Below are positions 9,604-16,862 of a stretch of 38,844 nt of DNA, piece by piece. Under the pieces are notes generated by a model. That model was given only the letters and a program-made list of their open reading frames with translations, ran no database searches and was not told where the DNA came from. The DNA is from Microscillaceae bacterium (lineage in GTDB: Bacteria; Bacteroidota; Bacteroidia; Cytophagales; Microscillaceae), in the NCBI GenBank assembly GCA_011390205.1, contig JAABSX010000040.1, positions 1-38,844 on the forward strand, in the 5' to 3' direction. Within the stretch, counting starts at the first letter, position 1, and each line of letters begins with the position of its first letter. A program made the translations under genes and the position numbers.

Positions 9604-10665
9604 ATGAAATTAATCAAAAATATACCCACCATTGCCTGTGTGATGCTTCTAGTCAGTCTTGCACACGCCCAACAAAGACCACAGTTTACGCAGTATATGG
9701 TCAATAATTATTTACTCAACCCTGCTGTTACGGGGGCTTATGAGTATGCAGACCTCAGAGTAGGCTTCCGCAATCAGTGGACAGGCTTTGATACTGGCTC
9801 ACCACGCACCTTCTTTTTGAGCGGGCATGTGTCGCCACAGTTTAACCGACCCAAGGGCCCGCTGCCCACCATAGGCACTTCGGATTATGGAGTCAAAAGA
9901 GAAGAGTTACAAGACAGAAGGGCAAAACACGGCTTTGGTGGGATGCTTTTTTATGATGAAACTGGCCCACTGAGCAGAATCATGGCCTATGGCTCATACG
10001 CCCTTAATTTTTCGCTGACTCAGCAATTAAGAGCCTCTGTAGGTGTGCAAGGGGGGCTTATCCGCTACCAACAGAATAACAGTGAATTAGTGCCTGACCC
10101 CCTCAACCCCACGAGCATAGACCCTGCTTTAGACGGAAATCAATCTTCTTCTTTGGTGCCTGATATAGGTGCAGGGCTGTTGGTATATTCCAAAAAACTC
10201 TATGTGGGCTTCTCGAGCAGTCAATTATTACAAAATGATTTGAGCTACTCCAATATCAATATAGGCGGCGCTACCAACCGCTTGGTAAGGCATTATTTCT
10301 TGACAGGTGGCTACAGATTATCACTAGACAAAGGAAAAGGGAAAATTGATTTTATCCCTTCAATACTTGTCAAGATGCTTGAAGGTGCACCTGCCTCCGT
10401 AGATGTGAATGGAAGATTTGTATTTAACCTAAATTCTGATAACCATCTCTGGACAGGGCTGAGCTACCGATATGATGATGCCGCAGCGCTCTTGGTGGGC
10501 ATGAGTGTATCTAAGCTAATGGATATTAACTTCTCTTATGATTACCCATTGACAGGCATCCGCACACAGTCAAATGACCCAAGCCTCAATGCAGGTACTT
10601 TTGAGATCTCTCTCGGGCTACGCCTGAGCAATTATCGCAGACCTTATCTTCATAATTTATTTTAA
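9604..10665 (+). CDS. PorP/SprF family T9SS outer-membrane protein
   Basis: This is a 353-aa protein with a signal peptide (MKLIKNIPTIACVMLLVSL, then AHAQ). The family signature follows directly: QRPQFTQYMVNNYLLNPAV, TGAYEYADLRVGFRNQWTGF, RTFFLSGH. Later segments such as HGFGGMLFYDETGPLSR, YALNFSL and PDIGAGLLVYS are typical PorP/SprF barrel strands. In the family, these 14-strand barrels act with the T9SS translocon and are usually encoded next to a giant type B substrate, which they help secrete or hold at the surface. The gene sits between that substrate and the PD40/OmpA gene (36 and 21 bp gaps), so the three form one operon. Confidence 0.92.
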   Translation: MKLIKNIPTIACVMLLVSLAHAQQRPQFTQYMVNNYLLNPAVTGAYEYADLRVGFRNQWTGFDTGSPRTFFLSGHVSPQFNRPKGPLPTIGTSDYGVKREELQDRRAKHGFGGMLFYDETGPLSRIMAYGSYALNFSLTQQLRASVGVQGGLIRYQQNNSELVPDPLNPTSIDPALDGNQSSSLVPDIGAGLLVYSKKLYVGFSSSQLLQNDLSYSNINIGGATNRLVRHYFLTGGYRLSLDKGKGKIDFIPSILVKMLEGAPASVDVNGRFVFNLNSDNHLWTGLSYRYDDAAALLVGMSVSKLMDINFSYDYPLTGIRTQSNDPSLNAGTFEISLGLRLSNYRRPYLHNLF

Positions 10666-10686
10666 TCTGAGCATAACATTCAAATA

Positions 10687-12801
10687 ATGAAAAAATATAG
10701 CTTAATCATCATTTTGGGCATACTTCTAGGGTATGAGGGTTTTTGTCAGAATACAGAATTGCCCAAAAAAATCAGAGTAACCAAACTCTCCAATGCCATT
10801 AATAGCAATGCCGAAGAGCTAGGCCCTATTCTTTCTGGAGATGGACAGACACTTTACTTCATTAGATACTCGAATGCTGAAACACTGCAAGATATCTATA
10901 TGAGCAAGAAAGATAAAAATGGAGCATGGCAAAAAGCCACCAAACTCCCCGAACCTGTCAATAATAAGCAGCACAATGTGGTGTGTGGTACAAATTATGA
11001 CGGCTCAGTACTGTATCTCTCAAATGCTTATGACTCTAAAAAAACAAAAAATAGGTATGAGGGAATGACTCCTGGTATTTCTGTCAGTTTTAGAGAGGGA
11101 GATGACTGGTCATACCCCATTACCATTCAGTTGAGTGGCTTAGATGAGCAATACCTTTCTAAAAGCAGTCATTTTTATTACCACGTGCATGACGGCGGAA
11201 AACACGTACTTATTTCTTTTCATGATACAGGCAATAAAACATCTTCTGTGGGAGAGGAAGATATTTATTACTGTACACTGGAAGGTGCGGAAGTAGGCGA
11301 AGAATACAAAAAACTATTCCAAGATGATAATACTACCATCAGTGATGCACAGTTTAAGGGCTTGGTGCAAAAATATGCCAGCTCTTTGACTTATAAAGTC
11401 ATCAAAAGTCTAGGACAGGAAGGAAATATCAATACAGAAAGCTACGAAACTGCTCCATTACTTTCAAAAGATAGAAAAACCCTCTATTTTACCCGACACG
11501 ATCCCACATCACACAAAAAAGCACAAGAAGATACCTCCGCATTCAGCAGCAACACACACATCTACAAAATCACGAGGAAAGATGCTGAAAACTGGGACAC
11601 ATGGGACAAACCCGAAAAACTCTATGAAGACCTAGACCCCACAGAGGATTCAGAAGGAAATCTCAATGATACCAACTTTGATGCTTACCTTACTTTTGAA
11701 GAAATGAAAGCACCCGAAATAAGAGAAAATAAAGATGAAATCGTGCTAGAAAGGGGCTACTTTGCCTCTTCCCGAAAAGGTACTACAGGCAGCAAAGGAG
11801 ATGACCTTAAAGGCGTAAAGGCAGATATCTATCAATTTGAAATCGTGCAACCCATTCCCTTTAATGCTGACCTCATCGTCAATGTGCTAGATTGTGAACG
11901 AAATACGGTCAATCTATTAGAAATAGACTCGCTGTCTGTAACTCTAGAAATACTAGACGAAGAAAGAAAACCATTGGAATATAAAATAGAAAACGGACAG
12001 GCAAAAATAAAAATCAAGAAAGCAGGAAAATATACCATCACTGCACGAACAGGCAGCGAATCATACACAAGCGATCAAAGAAGCTCAAACTCCATCTCAT
12101 TCCTTCGCTCAGAAAAAGGCAGCATCAAAAGAGATACACTTTGTCTTATCAACACAAGAATTGCTGTGCCCAAAGGCGTTTTTTATTTTGCATTTGATAG
12201 ATACAAGGAGTTTTTTATCAAGCCTATACCCGCTTCCGAAGAAGACAGTATACGCCTCATAAAGGAGTTTGGATTAGACTTAGGCTCTAATAAATATGCC
12301 GCAGGCACTGCCAATATCACAGATTATGAAGCACAAAAAGGTGTTTTTTATGCCAAAGGTGCTGCAAAATCTGAATACAAACAGGATTACGAGCAGTTTT
12401 TTCAGCTTGTGAGTGATTTGGAAGCAAGCAAAGCCAAGTATCAATACATCTTTATCTCAGGCTTTGCCGACATCATCGGGCTTGATAAAAATAACCTCAT
12501 CCTCTCCGAAAACCGTGCACTGACTCTTGCCAAAGAAATTTATAAAAGGCTTGCCAAAGGAAAAACCGAAGAAGAGAAAAAACAACTTAAAAAACAAATC
12601 ATCATAGACAGCCAAGGCTCTGCCAATCACTCCACTTCTGGTGCTGATACCATCACTTGGAAAGACCGAGCCAAAAGTAGAAGGGTAACTGTGCTGACAC
12701 TTGACGATGATTTGGTGCAGACCACAGACGGCAGCACCCCGAAAGTTAGTGACAAAACAAAATTCAAAAGCCTTGATGATTACAACATCCCACAGCTTTA
12801 G
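10687..12801 (+). CDS. PD40 beta-propeller / OmpA-like peptidoglycan-binding protein
   Basis: This is a 704-aa protein with a signal peptide (MKKYSLIIILGILLGYEGF, then CQ). WD40-like PD40 blades are readable at about 48-63 (LSGDGQTLYFIRYSN) and about 257-270 (LSKDRKTLYFTRHDP). A middle region (about 390-470) is a carboxypeptidase-regulatory or Ig-like sandwich. The C-terminal OmpA-like domain (about 585-672) has FISGFADIIGLDKNN, LSENRALTLAKEIY and DRAKSRRVTVLTLD, the helix that normally contacts peptidoglycan. Proteins of this type (PorE-like) tie T9SS or PorP/SprF complexes to the cell wall. The OmpA domain carries an insertion between its core strands (GKTEEEKKQLKKQII). It is the last gene of the operon and is followed by a terminator. 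Confidence 0.88.
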   Translation: MKKYSLIIILGILLGYEGFCQNTELPKKIRVTKLSNAINSNAEELGPILSGDGQTLYFIRYSNAETLQDIYMSKKDKNGAWQKATKLPEPVNNKQHNVVCGTNYDGSVLYLSNAYDSKKTKNRYEGMTPGISVSFREGDDWSYPITIQLSGLDEQYLSKSSHFYYHVHDGGKHVLISFHDTGNKTSSVGEEDIYYCTLEGAEVGEEYKKLFQDDNTTISDAQFKGLVQKYASSLTYKVIKSLGQEGNINTESYETAPLLSKDRKTLYFTRHDPTSHKKAQEDTSAFSSNTHIYKITRKDAENWDTWDKPEKLYEDLDPTEDSEGNLNDTNFDAYLTFEEMKAPEIRENKDEIVLERGYFASSRKGTTGSKGDDLKGVKADIYQFEIVQPIPFNADLIVNVLDCERNTVNLLEIDSLSVTLEILDEERKPLEYKIENGQAKIKIKKAGKYTITARTGSESYTSDQRSSNSISFLRSEKGSIKRDTLCLINTRIAVPKGVFYFAFDRYKEFFIKPIPASEEDSIRLIKEFGLDLGSNKYAAGTANITDYEAQKGVFYAKGAAKSEYKQDYEQFFQLVSDLEASKAKYQYIFISGFADIIGLDKNNLILSENRALTLAKEIYKRLAKGKTEEEKKQLKKQIIIDSQGSANHSTSGADTITWKDRAKSRRVTVLTLDDDLVQTTDGSTPKVSDKTKFKSLDDYNIPQL

Positions 12802-12835
12802 AACATAAAAAAATACTGACACACACTTGCACATT

Positions 12836-12875
12836 AAAAAAGGATGACTCTAGCTTTGTAGAATCATCCTTTTTT
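12836..12875. terminator. Rho-independent terminator after the T9SS operon, probably bidirectional
   Basis: AGGATGACTCTA (12841-12852), loop GCTTTG, then TAGAATCATCCT (12859-12870): a 12-bp stem with one mismatch. It has A5 on the left and T5 on the right, so it works on both strands. It lies 34 bp after the OmpA-protein stop codon. Confidence 0.8.
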
Positions 12876-12927
12876 GATGAATGCCCCCGACTACGAATTA
12901 TCATCTAGCATCCTGACATAAGTCATA

Positions 12928-12993
12928 TTAAAAGTTGATACCCACGCCTACTTTAGTACTTTGAAAATACCTCACATACAAAATAAAAATAGT
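12928..12993 (-). pseudogene. Relic of an outer-membrane protein C-terminus
   Basis: On the minus strand a frame ending in TAA (12928-12930) reads RYFQSTKVGVGINF then stop. Alternating residues and a terminal Phe are typical of the last beta-strand of Bacteroidota porin-family barrels. Upstream it runs into the start of ccoG without a readable gene, so at most about 20 codons survive. The terminator at 12836-12875 lies downstream in this direction. It could be chance, because the stretch is short. Confidence 0.3.
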
Positions 12994-14436
12994 ATGGACT
13001 CCATAGAAGAATTTATAGATACTGAAGAATACCGTGATAGTATCGGCACGGTAGATAAGTCAGGCAAAAGAATCTGGATTTATCCCAAAAAACCGAAGGG
13101 CTGGTTTCATAACCGCCGCTTGGTCGTGGCCGCTGTATTGCTTACAGTTTTTTTTATTACGCCCTTTATCTGGATAGATGGACATCCATTTTTTCTTTTT
13201 AATATTTTTGAGCGCAAGTTTATCTTGTTTGGGAATGTGTTTATGCCCCAAGATTTTTACTTGGTAGCACTCTCTGCCATTACGTTTTTTGTGTTTATCA
13301 TCCTATTTACGGTCGTCTTTGGGCGAGTATGGTGTGGCTGGGCTTGCCCTCAGACTATTTTTATGGAGTCTGTATTCAGAAAGATAGAATACTGGATAGA
13401 AGGAGATGCCAATCAGCAACGCAAACTCAATGCAATGCCTTGGAATTCAGAGAAAATCATCAAGAAAGTAAAAAAACAAACTCTTTTCGTCTTGGTTTCT
13501 ATCTTGATAGCCCACACAGCTATGGCATACCTTATCGGAATAGACCAAGTAGCCTTGATTATTACCAAATCTCCCGCCGAAAATCTAAGCGGATTTACAG
13601 GGCTAATTGCTTTTACATTTATATTTTATGGCGTATTTGCTTATTTTCGTGAGCAAGCCTGTATCGCTGTCTGCCCTTACGGCAGGCTACAAGGTGTGCT
13701 TTTGAGTAAAGATTCTATGACTGTAGCCTATGACTGGGTGCGAGGCGAGCCAAGAGGAAAACTCAAACGTAAATCTCCTAAAACTGATGACAAGTCTTTT
13801 AGCTTAGATGATTTAGAAAAACCCGAAGGAGATTGTATTGATTGTAAACTCTGCGTACAAGTCTGCCCCACTGGGATAGATATCCGCAATGGCACACAGC
13901 TAGAATGTGTAAACTGTACTGCCTGCATAGATGCCTGTGATGAAGTAATGGATAAAATACAGAAGCCCAAAGGACTCATCCGAATCGCATCTCATAACAG
14001 CATCGTCAATAAAGTAAAACTCGCTTTCACAACCAGAATCATGGCATATACTGCTGTATTGGTAGTCTTACTCTCCCTCGATGTTTATTTGATTAGCAAT
14101 CGATTAGAAATAGAAACCACCATTTTACGTGTGCCTGGGGCACTCTATAATGAAATGCCCAATGGCAATATCAGCAATATCTACAATATACAAATAGCCA
14201 ATAAAACCTTTGAAGATATGCCCATTGAGCTAAAACTTATCGGGAGCAAAGGCAACCTCAAAATAGCTGGAGAAAGTATCAATGCTGTTAAAAATAATAC
14301 TTCAGAAAGTGCCTTTGTGGTAGATTTACCGATTTCAGAAGTCAAAGGACTGAAAACCGAAATCGTTATAGAGGTATGGTCTGGAAAAAAACTCATAGAA
14401 ACTGTCCATACCAATTTTTTAGGCCCTACGCCTTAA
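12994..14436 (+). CDS. ccoG: CcoG, cbb3 oxidase accessory iron-sulfur membrane protein
   Basis: The protein is 480 aa. The ATG at 12994 (MDSIEEFIDTEEYRDS) is chosen over an in-frame TTG at 12961. After the family N-terminus (GTVDKSGKRIWIYPKKPKG) come membrane helices and the Fer4_5-type motif GRVWCGWACPQTIFMESVF (about 110-129), then REQACIAVCPYGRLQ. Two [4Fe-4S] ferredoxin sites follow at about 280-315 (CIDCKLCVQVCPTGIDIRN, then CVNCTACIDACD). The C-terminal third is a periplasmic Ig-like FixG domain after the last helix. CcoG is needed for maturation of the copper site of cbb3-type cytochrome oxidase, as a cupric reductase in the characterised bacterial example. It heads a three-gene unit with ccoH and a SafE-like gene. 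The structural genes ccoNOP are not next to it. Confidence 0.95.
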   Translation: MDSIEEFIDTEEYRDSIGTVDKSGKRIWIYPKKPKGWFHNRRLVVAAVLLTVFFITPFIWIDGHPFFLFNIFERKFILFGNVFMPQDFYLVALSAITFFVFIILFTVVFGRVWCGWACPQTIFMESVFRKIEYWIEGDANQQRKLNAMPWNSEKIIKKVKKQTLFVLVSILIAHTAMAYLIGIDQVALIITKSPAENLSGFTGLIAFTFIFYGVFAYFREQACIAVCPYGRLQGVLLSKDSMTVAYDWVRGEPRGKLKRKSPKTDDKSFSLDDLEKPEGDCIDCKLCVQVCPTGIDIRNGTQLECVNCTACIDACDEVMDKIQKPKGLIRIASHNSIVNKVKLAFTTRIMAYTAVLVVLLSLDVYLISNRLEIETTILRVPGALYNEMPNGNISNIYNIQIANKTFEDMPIELKLIGSKGNLKIAGESINAVKNNTSESAFVVDLPISEVKGLKTEIVIEVWSGKKLIETVHTNFLGPTP

Positions 14437-14487
14437 AGCAAAGCCCAAAAAAATAAAAATTATTCACTCAAATAAAAAAATAAAAAT

Positions 14488-14970
14488 ATGAACTGGGGAT
14501 ACCGCATCATGATTCTTTATACCTCTTTTGTAGTCTTTATGGTTACGATGGTGGTCATGACCTTTCAATACAAAGTCAATTTAGTGGCGCCTGACTACTA
14601 CAAACAAGAAATGGCTTATCAGGCTGAAATCAATAAAATGACCAATACAAAAGAGCTTTCAGAAGAAGTAAAGCTACAATACAAAGAAAATATGCTTTGG
14701 CTCAATATCCCAAGTGGAGAAGCCGAAGGTGAAATCCTGTTTTTTAGACCCTCTGACTCAAGAAAAGACTTTAAAATAGCACTTTCTACGGATAGTACAG
14801 GGCTGCAGGCACTGCCCACAGAAGGGCTAACTAAAGGGCTCTGGCGTCTGAAAATAGACTGGACTTCTGAGGGAAAAAACTTCTACAATGAGCAACGCAT
14901 CAAGATTAATGCTCAAAACATAGAGATTTTAGATAAAAAACTAAAACCCATTGCGCTCAACAGGAAGTAG
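14488..14970 (+). CDS. ccoH: CcoH/FixH family protein
   Basis: This 160-aa protein has a single N-terminal transmembrane helix (about 5-25, IMILYTSFVVFMVTMVVMTF) and a periplasmic beta-rich domain. The FixH signature VAPDYYKQEMAYQAEINK follows the helix directly, and the end (KGLWRLKIDWTSEGKNFYNE) is the family's usual strand pair. CcoH assists assembly and stability of cbb3 oxidase. The gene lies 51 bp after ccoG and 51 bp before the SafE-like gene, as is common in Bacteroidota. Confidence 0.92.
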   Translation: MNWGYRIMILYTSFVVFMVTMVVMTFQYKVNLVAPDYYKQEMAYQAEINKMTNTKELSEEVKLQYKENMLWLNIPSGEAEGEILFFRPSDSRKDFKIALSTDSTGLQALPTEGLTKGLWRLKIDWTSEGKNFYNEQRIKINAQNIEILDKKLKPIALNRK

Positions 14971-15021
14971 CAAAATACTGTCTGCAAAGCGTTGTGACTT
15001 AAGCCATAAAATAATACAAGA

Positions 15022-15738
15022 ATGCTCTATTATTCTGCACTTTTAGTTGGGTTTTTGGGGAGTCTGCACTGTATAGGCATGTGCGGACCCATTGTCTTGG
15101 CACTGCCCCAAAAGCACTCAGGCAAGTATGCACTGCTTCAGACACGCCTACTTTATAATTTTGGGCGAGTACTTACTTATGCTGTCTTAGGGCTGATTGT
15201 AGGCTTGCTAGGCAAAGGACTAATGCTGGCAGGCACACAGCAGCTAGTGTCTATCAGTATCGGAGTGATTATTTTGTTGGTGATGTTTTTGCCTCGCCGT
15301 ATTTCTTATCAATTAGAGCATTATAGCCCGTTTAAAGGCGTAGTGCACGCACTCAAGAAAGGCTTTGGGAAAATATTCAAATCTAAAGGCAAACTGGCTT
15401 TTTTGTGGCTCGGCTTACTCAACGGCTTGCTGCCTTGCGGCTTGGTATATTTGGCTTTGGCTGGAGCAATCGCCACGGGTGAGCTTTGGGGTGGAGCTTT
15501 GTATATGACTTTATTTGGCTTAGGTACACTGCCCATGATGCTAGGCATTTCTTTGCTAGGAGATTTTATAAAACCTTCTTTGCGCAGCTTACTCTACCGC
15601 CGCCTAGTGCCTGTTTTTACTGTAATGCTGGCTTTGATGTTTATTTTAAGAGGTCTGAACCTCGGGATTCCATACATCAGCCCTGAGATTCACCAATCTC
15701 ATGCGGGGGGCGTAGAGATGGAATGCTGTCATGAATAA
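15022..15738 (+). CDS. SafE/DsbD_2-type membrane protein of the cbb3 assembly operon
   Basis: This is a 238-aa polytopic protein of about six helices. The motif GSLHCIGMCGPIVLALP at about 14-30 and the repeat-like GLLNGLLPCGLVYLALAGA about 115 residues later are the two half-motifs of the DsbD_2 (sulfite exporter TauE/SafE, COG2836) family. Each half carries a conserved Cys in or near a helix. In Bacteroidota this gene usually follows ccoGH and is thought to serve copper or redox handling during oxidase assembly; the exact role is inference. The hydrophilic tail (HQSHAGGVEMECCHE) has three His and two adjacent Cys and could bind metal. Its stop codon is 52 bp before the glycosyltransferase start. 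Confidence 0.85.
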   Translation: MLYYSALLVGFLGSLHCIGMCGPIVLALPQKHSGKYALLQTRLLYNFGRVLTYAVLGLIVGLLGKGLMLAGTQQLVSISIGVIILLVMFLPRRISYQLEHYSPFKGVVHALKKGFGKIFKSKGKLAFLWLGLLNGLLPCGLVYLALAGAIATGELWGGALYMTLFGLGTLPMMLGISLLGDFIKPSLRSLLYRRLVPVFTVMLALMFILRGLNLGIPYISPEIHQSHAGGVEMECCHE

Positions 15739-15761
15739 GCCGTTTTTAGAAAGAAAAGACT

Positions 15762-15769
15762 TACATTTG
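15762..15769 (+). promoter_or_regulatory. -7 element TACATTTG for the glycosyltransferase
   Basis: This is an exact match to TAnnTTTG, 21 bp before the ATG at 15791. No clear TTG lies at the -33 distance; only a T run at 15743-15747. It supports the 15791 start rather than the ATG at 15731, which overlaps the preceding gene. Confidence 0.35.
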
Positions 15770-15790
15770 CGAGAGATATTCTATATTTCT

Positions 15791-16858
15791 ATGAAAATTC
15801 TTTTCCTTTTTCCCTACCCTCATGCCACTGCTGCCTCTCAGCGTTTTCGCTTTGAGCAATACTTGGCTTATTTAGAAGAAAAAAACATTTCGTACAAACT
15901 GCACAGCTTCTTAGATGCCAAAACTTGGGAGATACTTTACCAAAAAGGACATACCCTCCGTAAAATAACAGGGATACTAATGGGGTATTTCGGAAGGGTT
16001 CGCTTGCTGTTTGGGCTTGGGGCTTATGAGTATGTGTTTATTCACAGAGAAGCAAGCCCTCTGGGGCCGCCTGTGTTTGAGTGGCTGATAGCCAAGGTCT
16101 TTAGGAAGAAAATTATCTTTGATTTTGATGATGCCATTTGGCTGCCCAATACTACACAGAGTAACTTCATCGCTGCGGGGCTAAAATTTCATGGCAAAAC
16201 AAGGCTCATCTGTAGCTGGGCACACAAAGTAAGTGCTGGCAATGCTTACCTTGCCAATTATGCCAAGGGTTTTAATGCCCACGTAGTCATCAATCCTACC
16301 ACGATAGATACCCAACACTGGCACAACCAAATCAAAAATCAATCTGAAAATGAGCAAATGGTCATCGGCTGGACAGGAACACACTCTACCCTAAAATATT
16401 TAGATGAACTCGTGCCGATTCTCCAAAACTTAGAAAAAGAATACAACTTTACTTTTTTAGTCATCGCCAATCAAGCCCCTGATTGGCAGTTAGATTCGCT
16501 CGAGTTTCGCCCATGGTCTAAAAAGCACGAAATCACAGATTTACTTAAAATGAACGTAGGCGTAATGCCCCTCACAGATGATCAGTGGGCAAAGGGAAAA
16601 TGCGGATTCAAAGCCCTGCAATACATGGCACTGGGCATCCCTGCGCTGGCATCTCCTGTGGGTGTCAATGCTGAGATTATAGACCATACCGAGAATGGTT
16701 TTTTGTGTGTAAATGCCGCAGATTGGGAAAAATACCTTAGGCAACTCCTTGAAAACCAAGAACTTAGAATCAAGCTAGGTGAAAAAGCCAGACTCAAAAT
16801 CATCGATGAATATTCTGTCATTTCCAACCAAAGCAATTTTTTGAGTCTGTTTGAATAG
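15791..16858 (+). CDS. Glycosyltransferase, GT4-like (GT-B fold)
   Basis: The protein is 355 aa. The start MKILFLFPYPHATAASQRF is the usual N-terminal strand of GT-B enzymes; an in-frame ATG at 15731 would add 20 hydrophilic residues and overlap the SafE-like gene. The N-terminal domain has IIFDFDDAIWLPN at about 115-128. The C-terminal nucleotide-sugar domain has VIGWTGTHSTLKYL and the E-x7-E-like segment GFKALQYMALGIPALASPVGV followed by AEIIDHTENGFL. It transfers a sugar from an activated donor in the cytoplasm. The acceptor (polysaccharide, lipid or protein) cannot be told, and no glycan-synthesis cluster surrounds it. Its stop is only 4 bp from the end of the convergent minus-strand gene, with no terminator between them. 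Confidence 0.88.
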   Translation: MKILFLFPYPHATAASQRFRFEQYLAYLEEKNISYKLHSFLDAKTWEILYQKGHTLRKITGILMGYFGRVRLLFGLGAYEYVFIHREASPLGPPVFEWLIAKVFRKKIIFDFDDAIWLPNTTQSNFIAAGLKFHGKTRLICSWAHKVSAGNAYLANYAKGFNAHVVINPTTIDTQHWHNQIKNQSENEQMVIGWTGTHSTLKYLDELVPILQNLEKEYNFTFLVIANQAPDWQLDSLEFRPWSKKHEITDLLKMNVGVMPLTDDQWAKGKCGFKALQYMALGIPALASPVGVNAEIIDHTENGFLCVNAADWEKYLRQLLENQELRIKLGEKARLKIIDEYSVISNQSNFLSLFE

Positions 16859-16862
16859 CCTC

